From a candidate division CSSED10-310 bacterium (GTDB lineage: Bacteria; CSSED10-310; JAFGDC01): a DNA stretch of 18,080 bases. Made by a program: the position numbers and the translations under genes. A model generated the notes under the pieces. That model was not told the DNA's origin, made no database searches, and saw only the letters and a program-made list of their open reading frames with translations. Of the stretch, positions 1-6,655 are shown piece by piece; positions within the stretch are counted from its first letter, which is position 1; every line of letters starts with the position of its first letter. The DNA is taken from NCBI GenBank assembly GCA_016932295.1, contig JAFGDC010000070.1:1-18080 (forward strand), read 5' to 3'.

Positions 1-959
1 AGGCCCTGGCGGGTCTTGGCGGAAACCTCACAAATCGTGGTCTGCCCGCCCCATTCCTCGGGCAACAGGTCGTGCTTGGCCAGGTCCTGCTTGATGCGGT
101 CCATGTTGATGCCCGGCTTGTCGATTTTATTGATTGCCACCACTATGGGCACACCGGCAGCTTTGGAATGGTTGATTGCCTCGATGGTCTGAGGCATGAG
201 ACCGTCATCGGCCGCCACTACCAGGATTACCAGGTCGGTCACCTGCGCGCCACGTGATCGCATGGCAGTGAATGCTTCATGACCGGGCGTGTCGACGAAT
301 ACGATACGTTGCCCGTTGACGTCCGCCACCGAAGCGCCAATATGCTGGGTGATACCACCCGCTTCGCGGTCGGCGACATGCGTCTCGCGAATGGCATCCA
401 GCAGGGTTGTCTTGCCGTGATCCACGTGGCCCATCACCGTCACCACCGGCGGTCGGGACACCAGTTCTTCCGGTTCCTCCTCGACCATCTCTTCCTCGAC
501 CATCAAATCCACGGCCTCGATGATCTCCACACCATGCTTCTTGGCGACTTCACGCGCCAATTCGAACGGCACCGGGTGATTGATGGAGAGCATGTGGCCC
601 AAGGAGATGATGTCCGAGACCGCGATGGAAGGCGCAATAGTCAATTTATCCGCCAGATTCCGGACTGTCATACCCTCCTCGTACTCGAGCATCTTGCCTT
701 TTTTGACCGCGCCCTTCCTGCCTTTCTTCTTTTTCTTTCGTCCGGCTTCATCGTCATCGTCCGCACTTTTCCCCTCATCCACTTCGGCGGCATCGGCCAC
801 ATGGGCCTGGAAGGTTTGACGGACGATCTCCACGGTGTCGTCATCGAGTACGCTCATGTGATTACGGACCTCAACCCCGTTATCCTGCAGGAGGTTGACC
901 AGTTCCTTACTCGATACACCCATTTGCTTGGCAAGCTGATATACTCTGAGTGAACTCAT
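1..959 (-). CDS. infB: Translation initiation factor IF-2 (N-terminal 319 residues; rest lies beyond the window)
   Basis: IF-2 is the GTPase that places initiator tRNA on the 30S subunit and promotes subunit joining in the cytoplasm. The start is ATG at 957-959, 11 nt after a perfect AGGAGGT at 971-977. Visible in order are an N-terminal IF2_N-like domain ([19 protein letters not shown], residues 2-20), a very short charged linker ([10 protein letters not shown]), a second IF2_N domain ([20 protein letters not shown]) and the GTPase domain. The GTPase motifs are G1 GHVDHGKT (177-184), G3 DTPGHE (223-228), G4 NKID (277-280) and the G5 SAK near the edge. Unlike enterobacterial IF-2, whose N-terminal region is several hundred residues long, the P-loop comes at residue 177, so this is the compact form. 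It is the third gene of rimP-nusA-infB, 45 nt after nusA. The C-terminal half lies outside the window. Confidence 0.97.
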   Translation of the reverse strand, partial: MSSLRVYQLAKQMGVSSKELVNLLQDNGVEVRNHMSVLDDDTVEIVRQTFQAHVADAAEVDEGKSADDDDEAGRKKKKKGRKGAVKKGKMLEYEEGMTVRNLADKLTIAPSIAVSDIISLGHMLSINHPVPFELAREVAKKHGVEIIEAVDLMVEEEMVEEEPEELVSRPPVVTVMGHVDHGKTTLLDAIRETHVADREAGGITQHIGASVADVNGQRIVFVDTPGHEAFTAMRSRGAQVTDLVILVVAADDGLMPQTIEAINHSKAAGVPIVVAINKIDKPGINMDRIKQDLAKHDLLPEEWGGQTTICEVSAKTRQG

Positions 960-1004
960 ATCCTGACTTCACCTCCTGAAAACACAAGGATTTTGTACAT
1001 TCCA

Positions 1005-2342
1005 CTACTTGTTGCCATCCTCACCCCAAATCGTAGCCGCATCCGCTATGTCTTCCAGTTGCGGTTCGTGTTCTTTCATCTTGGCGGCGTGCTCCTTGAT
1101 CAATCTGGCCTTGGCTGGGCCGATGCCTTTCACGCGCTCCACCAGTTCCCCTTCCCGGGTGGCAAAGATTCTGCCATAGCTGGTGTATCCGGCCAACAGC
1201 AGCCCGTTGATCAATTCCTCATTCAAACCGGGCAGTTCGGACAGCTCCGCCATCAGCAGTTCTTCCCGCATCTTGTTGAGTGCCCGTTCCTTCTGCATAT
1301 CCACCTCGCTCTTGATATCGATCTTCCAGCCGGTGAGTTTGGCGGCCAGCCGGACATTCTGACCGCGCTTGCCGATAGCGAGCGAGAGTTGCTGATCCGC
1401 CACCACCACCAGCGCCGTATTGGTCTCCATGGTGAGGTAGATGCTGTTCACCTGGGCGGGGCTCAGGGCGTTGCGAATGAACTGAGAGGTGTCATCGGTC
1501 CACTCAACGACATCGATGTTCTCTCCGCGCAGTTCTTTGACGATGGCCTGGACCCGCGATCCCTTCATGCCCACGCAGGCGCCAACGGGGTCCACGCTGT
1601 TGTCATGGGATACGACGCACACTTTCGCCCGTTCCCCCGGTTCACGAGCCGCGCCGCGAATTTCCACCACGCGTTCGTAAATCTCCGGAACCTCCATCTC
1701 GAACAGGCGATGCAACAGATTGGCATGGGTCCGGGACAGCACGATCTGCGGACCCTGGCTCGTCTTGTTGACCTCCATCAAGTAGGCGCGAATGCGTTCG
1801 CCGCGGCGATAGCTGTCTCGCGGCGACTGCTCCTTCTTGGGCAGGACTGCTTCGGCGCGCCCCAGGTCGACAATGATGTTACCTTTTTCCACCCGCTGAA
1901 CGGAGCCGTTCACCAGTTGTCCCACGCGACCCGAGTAATGATCGTGGATCATGTCGCGCTCGGCTTCCCGCATGCGCTGGACTATCACCTGCTTGGCCGT
2001 CTGCGCCGCAATGCGACTCAGTCCATCGAACTGCATGGGGATTTCCAGTTGATCCCCCAATTCAATCTGGTCGCCGTATTGCCGCGCCTGCTCCAGCGTC
2101 ATCTCGTTGTCGGGATCCTCTACTGCCTCCACGATCTGCTTGACACGAACGATTTCCATCTCCGCGGTCTGCCGGTCGAAATGGGTTTCGATGGTTTCGT
2201 TCGTGTTCAAGTGCCGCTTCGCAGCCGAGGATACGGCCATCTCTATGGCCTCGATCATCACATCGGTGCTTATGCCCTTCTCCCGGCAGATCTGCTCTAT
2301 AATTGACAGTATCTCGCCTTCGGAGCCTTTCTTGGTTTTCAT
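1005..2342 (-). CDS. nusA: Transcription termination/antitermination factor NusA
   Basis: NusA binds RNA polymerase and nascent RNA and modulates pausing, termination and antitermination. The protein is 445 aa. It has an N-terminal RNAP-binding domain (1 to about 130, with SRIAAQTAKQVIVQRMREAE at 109-128), an S1 domain (about 136-204), KH1 with GMKGSR (257-262), KH2 with GKRGQN (324-329) and one C-terminal helix-hairpin-helix region (about 365-420, GIGPAKA 405-411). It ends there, so the paired acidic repeats of the 495-aa E. coli protein are absent; short forms are common outside Gammaproteobacteria. The ATG at 2340-2342 was chosen because AGGAGG precedes it by 8 nt. An in-frame GTG at 2369 would add nine residues but has no comparable ribosome binding site. 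An 83-nt gap separates it from rimP. Confidence 0.97.
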   Translation of the reverse strand: MKTKKGSEGEILSIIEQICREKGISTDVMIEAIEMAVSSAAKRHLNTNETIETHFDRQTAEMEIVRVKQIVEAVEDPDNEMTLEQARQYGDQIELGDQLEIPMQFDGLSRIAAQTAKQVIVQRMREAERDMIHDHYSGRVGQLVNGSVQRVEKGNIIVDLGRAEAVLPKKEQSPRDSYRRGERIRAYLMEVNKTSQGPQIVLSRTHANLLHRLFEMEVPEIYERVVEIRGAAREPGERAKVCVVSHDNSVDPVGACVGMKGSRVQAIVKELRGENIDVVEWTDDTSQFIRNALSPAQVNSIYLTMETNTALVVVADQQLSLAIGKRGQNVRLAAKLTGWKIDIKSEVDMQKERALNKMREELLMAELSELPGLNEELINGLLLAGYTSYGRIFATREGELVERVKGIGPAKARLIKEHAAKMKEHEPQLEDIADAATIWGEDGNK

Positions 2343-2425
2343 GAGCAGCGCCTCCTTGCATCGATCCACCGCGGTCGCAAGTTCACATGATCGGACTCGG
2401 TGCTGATGATGGTTCTCCTTGATGT

Positions 2426-2890
2426 CTAGGGGAATTGGAATTCCAGATTCACGGCGGAAACGAGATCCACGGGTATCCTCACTTCACCCGGCTCGGTCGT
2501 CTGGAGCCTGAGTTCCACGTCGTCCCGATCCAGGAGTGTGCCACTCCAGACCTTGCTGCCTTGATACCCGGAGAATAACTTCACGCGAACCTTGTGGCCG
2601 CGGAAACGCTCAAAATCTGCCGACTTTTTCAACGGCCGTTCAACACCCGGCGATGATACTTCCAACACGTACCGGTGGGGTATCGGATCCTCCACATCCA
2701 ACACGGCTGAAAGCTGTTCGCTCACCCACTGGCAATCGTCTATGCCCACACCGTCAGGTCTGTCGATGAACAGCCGCACCACCCGGCGCGAACCCTCTCG
2801 CTTGAACTCCACGTCCACAAGCTCGAGAGACCGTTCCGCCAGGATCCGCCCGGCCAGCCGTTCAATTATTTCCGTAACCTTCAAGCTCAC
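2426..2890 (-). CDS. rimP: Ribosome maturation factor RimP
   Basis: RimP assists late maturation of the 30S subunit. The protein is about 154 aa, normal for the family. Visible family features are an N-terminal alpha/beta domain with LELVDVEFKREGSRRVVRLFIDRPDGVGIDDC, then VLEVSSPGVERPLKK with the invariant SPG-R, and a C-terminal SH3-like domain (FRGHKVRVKLF...). I chose the GTG at 2888-2890, which follows AAGGAG at 2895-2900 by 4 nt. A TTG at 2882-2884 has a more usual 10-nt spacing and is a real alternative. The open frame also continues upstream through an apparent ATG at 2945-2947, but that extension covers the leader hairpin and lacks family similarity. It is the first gene of rimP-nusA-infB. 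Confidence 0.95.
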   Translation of the reverse strand: MSLKVTEIIERLAGRILAERSLELVDVEFKREGSRRVVRLFIDRPDGVGIDDCQWVSEQLSAVLDVEDPIPHRYVLEVSSPGVERPLKKSADFERFRGHKVRVKLFSGYQGSKVWSGTLLDRDDVELRLQTTEPGEVRIPVDLVSAVNLEFQFP

Positions 2891-2922
2891 TTGACTCCTT
2901 CCCGTGCGCTCGAAACAGGGTA

Positions 2923-2950
2923 CAACAAAAAGTGGGTGTTCACCCACTCC
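2923..2950 (-). terminator. Hairpin plus U-run in the rimP leader (candidate attenuator)
   Basis: On the minus strand GTGGGTG (from plus 2941-2947) and CACCCAC (from 2932-2938) form a perfect inverted repeat, best folded as a 6-bp stem with a GAAC loop. Five T residues (2931-2927) and GTTG follow at once. This is the form of an intrinsic terminator for minus-strand transcription. No gene precedes it on that strand, and a plausible promoter lies about 25 nt upstream, so it sits within the rimP operon leader. From memory, a rimP-leader attenuator family is described in gammaproteobacteria; this sequence resembles that arrangement, but I could not test for homology. Confidence 0.6.
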
Positions 2951-2968
2951 CCAATACCCAAGTTCGCG

Positions 2969-2997
2969 ACTCTACCATCTCAGTGGCTCCCATGCAA
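2969..2997 (-). promoter_or_regulatory. Candidate sigma-70 promoter of rimP-nusA-infB
   Basis: On the minus strand, TTGCAT (2992-2997) lies 17 nt from TAGAGT (2969-2974), 4/6 matches for each hexamer. Initiation would fall near 2960, giving a leader of about 70 nt that contains the hairpin at 2932-2947. The call rests on motif match and position only. Confidence 0.45.
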
Positions 2998-3021
2998 GTT
3001 CTTTTTTTTTCTGCGTTACCT

Positions 3022-3030
3022 TGCTACACT
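3022..3030 (+). promoter_or_regulatory. Candidate extended -10 promoter for the DUF3006 gene
   Basis: TG at 3022-3023, one base, then TACACT at 3025-3030 forms an extended -10 element. The expected -35 position falls in a run of nine T residues (3002-3010), a poor -35 match that an extended -10 can tolerate. It lies about 80 nt before the DUF3006 start. Confidence 0.3.
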
Positions 3031-3111
3031 CTGGATGCCGGATGCACCGCCGGAAGGCGGCATGACACCGCCCCAGGCCCCCGGTTGTACACAGGTGCAA
3101 AAGGAGAAACA

Positions 3112-3324
3112 ATGATTCAATCAACGAATGTCGTAGTGGAACGGATCGAAAGATCCATGGTGTACCTGGAAATAAACGGACGCTCCTTCGCCGTGCCCGT
3201 CGAACTCCTTCCCGAAGGCGCCGCAGAGGGTTCGATCTGCACGCTCACTCTCACCCAAGCGCCAGGCGAAACCGCCCGGCGCACCGCAAAGATCAAGGAC
3301 ATCCAGAGAGAATTGCTTGGCTGA
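3112..3324 (+). CDS. Small DUF3006-type protein
   Basis: This is a 70-aa acidic protein with no signal peptide or membrane segment. The pattern VVVERIERSMVYLEINGRSFAVPVELLPEGAAEGSI, giving VERIE, a short beta region, VP-ELLPEGA-EG and a charged tail, matches my memory of the DUF3006 family. That family comprises small soluble proteins of unknown function, often found near secreted nucleases or ComEC-like metallo-beta-lactamases; neither is present here. The ATG at 3112-3114 follows AAGGAG (3101-3106) by 5 nt. It is transcribed divergently from rimP with its own candidate promoter, and appears monocistronic. The family call is from pattern memory only; coding status is well supported by the ribosome binding site and composition. 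Confidence 0.8.
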   Translation: MIQSTNVVVERIERSMVYLEINGRSFAVPVELLPEGAAEGSICTLTLTQAPGETARRTAKIKDIQRELLG

Positions 3325-3778
3325 TCACCATCGACACTTCTTGTGCGACCATTGGGCGGGTGCGGTCAGGATCGCGTGCGAAGCCGGTTTCTGAACCACT
3401 AAATCGATTTCTCACAGGTACCGTCCGGATGCCGCGGTGCCAGCGCAAGGGTGCCCCCCAGCCGCGCATTCAGCTTCCTGACCGGACAGACATACCTCAC
3501 ACCCGTCAATCGGTTGAAACCGTCGTTTCCATAGCGATCCACAATCCCCCGCCACGCGTGGTGTCCAGTGCCCTCGCGAAACAGCACCACTATTCCTCAT
3601 CACCACGATTCACCACGATGGCGGAAGTTGCCATCGCCGGGTGCCGGCTGTCTGACCATGCTGAATAGACCATTCAGGAGCAGCCAATGACCACCGCGGG
3701 AAATGCAGGCGGGGAGCAGAGGCGATGCCCTTGATGGATTCCACCTGCTGTATTAACATGCTGCCCGAAAGGTGAACG
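3325..3778 (+). other. 454-bp gap with no supported gene
   Basis: Open frames on both strands (for example plus 3360-3668 and minus 3399-3606) lack a convincing ribosome binding site and give low-complexity, arginine/proline-rich translations, so I do not call them. The stretch contains an inverted repeat CGGTT-GA-AACCG at 3511-3522, related to a motif at 5400-5418, and a tandem CACCACGATT/CACCACGATG near 3601-3620. Its right end carries the candidate promoter of the LptE gene. A decayed gene on the minus strand cannot be excluded. Confidence 0.5.
3731..3759 (+). promoter_or_regulatory. Candidate sigma-70 promoter of the LptE-receiver pair
   Basis: TTGATG (3731-3736) and TAACAT (3754-3759) are 17 nt apart, 4/6 matches for each hexamer. 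Initiation near 3766 would leave a very short leader ending in the AAAGGTGA ribosome binding site just before the ATG at 3779. This placement supports that start codon. Confidence 0.4.
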
Positions 3779-4357
3779 ATGGCAAGGACAGGATCTTCGC
3801 TCAGAAATAACCTGGCGGCCAGTTGCGAGCGGGTGCGGTGCCACCGGCCGCCGGCAGTGCCGACCGTCATGCTGTGCCTGCTGTTCACCGCCGGCTGCGG
3901 CTATACTCTCGTTGGTAAAGGCAGTTCACTGCCTGACCACATCAAGAACGTCGCCATCCAGAACTTCAAGAACGCCACCTACCAGCATGGACTCGAAACC
4001 ATCCTCTCCGATGCGGTCATCGAGGAGTTCGAGCGGCATGGCAGCATTGCGCTCGTCAAGACCGAACAGGAAGCCGACGCCGTGCTCATGGGTGTCATCA
4101 AGCACTACGAATACAAGCCACTCACCGACAAGAACAACCAGATAACGGAATACAAGATCGCCATCACCGCCGCGGTCGTGTTCAGGGATCGCGTGAAAAA
4201 TCGCAACTACTGGAAAGACGACGATTTTTACTTCATGGAAGACTATTTCGTGACGGAACAGCTCTCCTCGAGCCGGGACAACCAACAGGCTGCCTGGGAG
4301 GAAGCCGCGGAGGATTTCGCCTCCTCCCTGGTCAGTATTATTATGGAAGGTTTCTGA
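3779..4357 (+). CDS. lptE: LptE-like LPS-assembly lipoprotein
   Basis: LptE is the outer-membrane lipoprotein that plugs LptD in the LPS export translocon. The 192-aa product has a hydrophobic stretch VPTVMLCLLFTAG and then Cys40 followed by GYTL, the start typical of LptE proteins. The mature domain reads LPDHIKNVAIQNFKNATYQHGLETILSDAVIEEFERHG, then ADAVLMGVIKHYEYKPL, a pattern I associate with LptE outside Gammaproteobacteria. Residue -3 of the lipobox is Thr, which is permitted but not ideal. The long, basic N-region before the hydrophobic core is unusual. The ATG at 3779 is preceded by AAAGGTGA and matches the candidate promoter; an internal ATG at 3869 would leave too short a signal. The stop overlaps the next start by 1 nt. 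LptD is not in the window. Confidence 0.8.
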   Translation: MARTGSSLRNNLAASCERVRCHRPPAVPTVMLCLLFTAGCGYTLVGKGSSLPDHIKNVAIQNFKNATYQHGLETILSDAVIEEFERHGSIALVKTEQEADAVLMGVIKHYEYKPLTDKNNQITEYKIAITAAVVFRDRVKNRNYWKDDDFYFMEDYFVTEQLSSSRDNQQAAWEEAAEDFASSLVSIIMEGF

Positions 4358-4755
4358 TGGCGGCCACTGAAACGGTTTTGATCATAGACGACGATCCCAT
4401 GATCCGCGAGATCTTTGAAGTGATCGTCGAGGAGTGTCTCGAACGGTTGGGCAGGGAACGTTACAGGATCATCTCGACCGCCTGCAGCAGGGAAGCCATG
4501 GAGGAACTGGAAAGACAGCGCCCCGCGATTATCATCCAGGATCTGAAGCGGCCCGGCCTGGATGGACGGGAGTTACTCGAAACCTTGCGGAAGATATACG
4601 ATAAGCAGACACTCCCCATCATCGTCGTGTCGGGGCGGCTCGATTCTCCTGATCTGGAGAAGGAGATACTGGATCTCGGCGCCAACGCGGTGGTGCATAA
4701 ACCGGATGTGTCACCCCTCCTCGAACAGACTGTGAAGCGGCTGCTCGGCTGCTGA
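4357..4755 (+). CDS. Stand-alone response-regulator receiver protein
   Basis: The 132-aa protein is a single CheY-like receiver domain with no output domain. The acidic pocket is IIDDDP (Asp11-13), the expected phospho-acceptor is Asp62 in IIIQDLKRPG, the switch Ser is Ser92 in VVSG, and the conserved Lys115-Pro lies in VVHKP. All residues needed for phosphorylation are present. It starts at the A of the upstream TGA (TGATG junction), so it is probably translated by coupling from the lipoprotein gene; no clear independent ribosome binding site is visible. No histidine kinase is nearby, so its partner and output must be encoded elsewhere. Co-transcription with an LptE gene is unusual. Confidence 0.9.
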   Translation: MAATETVLIIDDDPMIREIFEVIVEECLERLGRERYRIISTACSREAMEELERQRPAIIIQDLKRPGLDGRELLETLRKIYDKQTLPIIVVSGRLDSPDLEKEILDLGANAVVHKPDVSPLLEQTVKRLLGC

Positions 4756-4770
4756 TCGCGCCTACCGGTG

Positions 4771-4791
4771 GGCGGCGCGTACGGCGCCGCC
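4771..4791 (+). terminator. GC-rich hairpin after the receiver gene
   Basis: GGCGGCGC and GCGCCGCC form a perfect 8-bp stem with a 5-nt loop (GTACG), 16 nt after the receiver stop. There is no T-run directly after it, so it may protect the 3' end or terminate weakly together with the next hairpin. Confidence 0.4.
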
Positions 4792-4804
4792 AGATCACGT
4801 GAGT

Positions 4805-4828
4805 ATGCGTTGAAGCCGCATTTTTCTT
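4805..4828 (+). terminator. Candidate intrinsic terminator of the LptE-receiver operon
   Basis: ATGCG (4805-4809) and CGCAT (4817-4821) pair around a 7-nt loop, and the last stem T runs into TTTTCTT. The stem is only 5 bp, but its position 50 nt behind the receiver stop and the T-rich tail fit an intrinsic terminator. Confidence 0.4.
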
Positions 4829-5440
4829 CAGGTTGGCTTGACAGCGCATTATGCGGATACTGCTTCCAGCCGCATTCCCCGTCCCGCAAGGCATGAGTTG
4901 TGTCATGCAGAACCGATGCCGGCTTGGTGAGAGGAGCGTCTCATCACGGGCCGCCATTGATTAGTTTTGTATCTCGAAAGGCTATAACCTTTGTGGTGGT
5001 GCAACGCGGAAAAAGAACATGACAAGGAAGATAATGAGTGAAGGAACTCACCAGCGTGCGTTCCGCGGCTGCAACAGGCCACGAGTACGACCGGCCCGTG
5101 TCGCCGCGTTATCGCCACCAGGCGAGACACGAGTGTGTATGTATAACGCTTCGGGGTCGCAACGCGACGATGACCGTGGATTGGTGGATTATACGGCCCC
5201 CACTTAACAGCCGGCGCTCCGGATCGCCAGCACTCGAGAGCGCAGCACGCAATAATCGAATTCTCTTTCACCTGCGTGGGGTTCTTCCCCGCTGAGCTAT
5301 CGATCGTCACCGATCATGAATCGCCCCGCAGCGGACAATGTACACACGAAAGCGGCCGGTTGGGAGGCACCATCGATGCTTCCCCACTCGACCGCCTCGA
5401 TCGGTTGAAACCCGTCGTGCAGTCGGCTGCCCGGCGCCGG

Positions 5441-5713
5441 TTACTCGGTAGGTTTCAGCTCGTTCAGGCGGCGCGCCAGACGGGATTTGGTGCGCGAAGC
5501 CTTGTTTGGATGAATGACCAGCTTGTCCGCGCATGTATCCAGCAGCTTGGTGACCAACCGATACTTTTCCTGCGCTTCTTCCAACTGGTTTCCTTCCAGC
5601 GCTGCCTGGAAGTGCTTTATTTCCGTTCTCAACCGGCTCTTCCGAGCCACGTTGCGCAACTGGCGCGTCTTACTCTGACGCAACCTTTTCTCTGCTGACT
5701 TGTGGTGTGGCAC
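5441..5713 (-). CDS. rpsT: 30S ribosomal protein S20
   Basis: S20 is a primary 16S rRNA-binding protein of the small subunit. The 90-aa, highly basic product begins (M)PHHKSAEKRLRQSKTRQLRNVARKSRLRTEIKH and ends with PNKASRTKSRLARRLNEL, the family pattern including the C-terminal KAAR/KSRLA-type helix. The start is GTG at 5711-5713, with AGGAGGAG 6 nt upstream. An in-frame ATG at 5737 would place the ribosome binding site inside the gene, so it is rejected. It is a single-gene unit with a clear promoter at 5741-5769. I see no U-tailed terminator downstream, only the GC palindrome CCGGCGCCGG right after the stop. Confidence 0.97.
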   Translation of the reverse strand: MPHHKSAEKRLRQSKTRQLRNVARKSRLRTEIKHFQAALEGNQLEEAQEKYRLVTKLLDTCADKLVIHPNKASRTKSRLARRLNELKPTE

Positions 5714-5740
5714 TGATGACTCCTCCTCTAAAACCACCGT

Positions 5741-5769
5741 AACCTACCCAGAAAGATGCGGCTTGTCAA
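5741..5769 (-). promoter_or_regulatory. Sigma-70 promoter of rpsT
   Basis: On the minus strand a perfect TTGACA (5764-5769) and TAGGTT (5741-5746) are separated by 17 nt. Initiation is expected near 5734, about 20 nt before the GTG start. An inverted repeat AGCGTT-N5-AACGCT (5769-5785) abuts the -35 box. Confidence 0.65.
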
Positions 5770-5785
5770 GCGTTCTCGCAACGCT
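5769..5785. promoter_or_regulatory. Inverted repeat abutting the rpsT -35 box
   Basis: AGCGTT and AACGCT are perfect 6-bp arms around CTCGC, sharing one base with the -35 box. The position would suit a regulator-binding site upstream of the rpsT promoter. No regulator is implied by the neighbours. Confidence 0.3.
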
Positions 5786-5958
5786 CAAATCCACCGCCTA
5801 TGATTGGGCGGGGTGTCATGCAGGCATGGAGGACCCATTTTTAGGGTAACAGCTCCGTCCATGGAGCCCAGTGCCCGTCAAAAACGGCGAATCGACTTGA
5901 TTGAAAAAGTAGCTGTTGCAACGCCTTGACCGATAAGGCTTCGTGGCGACAAGTACGG

Positions 5959-6018
5959 GATTCCGGGTACGAGGTCGGTGGGGGATTCGCAGCGAAGATT
6001 ACAAGATTCCGGGTACGA
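5959..6018 (+). repeat. Direct repeat of 14 nt, period 46
   Basis: GATTCCGGGTACGA occurs at 5959-5972 and again at 6005-6018. The sequences after the copies remain loosely alike (GGTCGGTGGG versus CCCCGATGGG). Both copies lie in the rpsT-membrane protein intergenic region, upstream of the promoter at 6102. Function unknown. Confidence 0.6.
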
Positions 6019-6101
6019 CCCCGATGGGAGTTCCTTGCGGAACCCCCTCCCCAGGGATTCAGATCCATCACTACATGTCGCCGGCACTCCGGTGGTAACT
6101 G

Positions 6102-6131
6102 TTGACGCCGGTCCATCATCCTGACTATCCT
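6102..6131 (+). promoter_or_regulatory. Candidate sigma-70 promoter of the membrane protein gene
   Basis: TTGACG (6102-6107, 5/6) and TATCCT (6126-6131, 4/6) are 18 nt apart. Initiation near 6138 leaves about 14 nt including GGAGG (6142-6146) before the ATG at 6152. It therefore favours 6152 over the upstream ATG at 6140 as the start. Confidence 0.5.
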
Positions 6132-6151
6132 GAACATACATGGAGGCATCG

Positions 6152-6655
6152 ATGGAACAATCAACTACCCGTTTCGAAACGTCGTACACACTCGTCAGAA
6201 CCTTTTTCTTCACTTTTATATTCGCCCTTCTGATTTACAGCGCTATTGTCATGATGATCAGAGAAGCATCCGACGATTTCTCCGGGTACATGGATCTTGC
6301 GAGCGGGCAGGCAGTGTATGTGACCGCCGGCTTATTGATCATGTCTGCCCTGGCGGTGACGGCATCCCTGCTGCTGCGCAGGCGATTGACCGGCGCCGCG
6401 CTGGTCCCGGTGTGGTCCCAGGGAGCGGAACCATTTCTGCAGACAGTCGAATCCAATTTTCTGAAGCAACTGGTCACGGCCGAGGTGCCAGCGCTCTGCG
6501 GTCTGGCGCATTTTCTCATGACCGGCGGTCTGCCCTGGTTCATCCTGTTCATCACGCCATCGCTGCTCTTGCTGGCGCGTTCCTATCCATCCAGGTCATG
6601 GTGGGAGCAACTGCTGGAATCCACGCGAATCGCCGCGCTCACTCGGTCTCTCTGA
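6152..6655 (+). CDS. Small multi-pass membrane protein of unknown function
   Basis: I do not recognise the family. The 167-aa protein has hydrophobic segments at about 14-36 (TLVRTFFFTFIFALLIYSAIVMMI), 53-75 (AVYVTAGLLIMSALAVTASLLL), 108-124 and 127-142 (LPWFILFITPSLLLLA). It is therefore probably a three- or four-pass inner-membrane protein, with a basic RRRL loop after the second segment. The ATG at 6152 has GGAGG 5 nt upstream; the ATG at 6140 has none. The last 17 nt overlap, tail to tail, the end of the isomerase-like gene on the other strand, so no terminator separates the two transcripts. No partner gene lies on its own strand nearby. Confidence 0.8.
   Translation: MEQSTTRFETSYTLVRTFFFTFIFALLIYSAIVMMIREASDDFSGYMDLASGQAVYVTAGLLIMSALAVTASLLLRRRLTGAALVPVWSQGAEPFLQTVESNFLKQLVTAEVPALCGLAHFLMTGGLPWFILFITPSLLLLARSYPSRSWWEQLLESTRIAALTRSL

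Larger units (their letters stand above)
4756..5440 (+). other. 685-bp gap with hairpins but no supported gene
   Basis: Short frames on both strands here lack ribosome binding sites and convincing protein composition. Visible structures are two hairpins behind the receiver gene (listed separately), a CGCAT-T-ATGCG palindrome at 4845-4855 just after a TTGACA at 4838-4843 that has no -10 partner, a GCATGA-N6-TCATGC inverted repeat at 4891-4908, a TATAAC box near 4983 without a good -35, and an ATCGGTTGAAAC block at 5400-5411. No tRNA fold was found, although CCCCGCTGAGCTA near 5289 resembles a D-arm in reverse. It may hold a small RNA or decayed genes. Confidence 0.5.

Noticed and set aside
993..2306. 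437-aa open frame on the plus strand opposite nusA
   Set aside because: It is antisense to a complete, motif-bearing nusA, and its His/Leu/Gln-rich translation has no family pattern; it is a shadow of high-GC codon use.
3360..3668. 102-aa plus-strand frame between the DUF3006 and LptE genes
   Set aside because: No ribosome binding site, no promoter, an Arg/Pro/Ser-rich translation without structure, and competing frames of similar length on the other strand.
4838..4866. TTGACA as a promoter after the receiver gene
   Set aside because: No -10 match lies 16-18 nt downstream; the nearest TATAAT-like word (GATACT) is only 12 nt away.
5019..5295. Short plus-strand frames (62 and 85 aa) upstream of rpsT
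   Set aside because: Some purine-rich sequence precedes the starts, but the translations are Arg-rich and irregular with no recognisable fold; evidence is too thin to call genes.
5255..5330. tRNA-like segment on the minus strand (TAGCTCAGCGGGG)
   Set aside because: Only a D-arm-like word is present. There is no TTC-containing T-arm at the right distance, no anticodon stem and no acceptor pairing.
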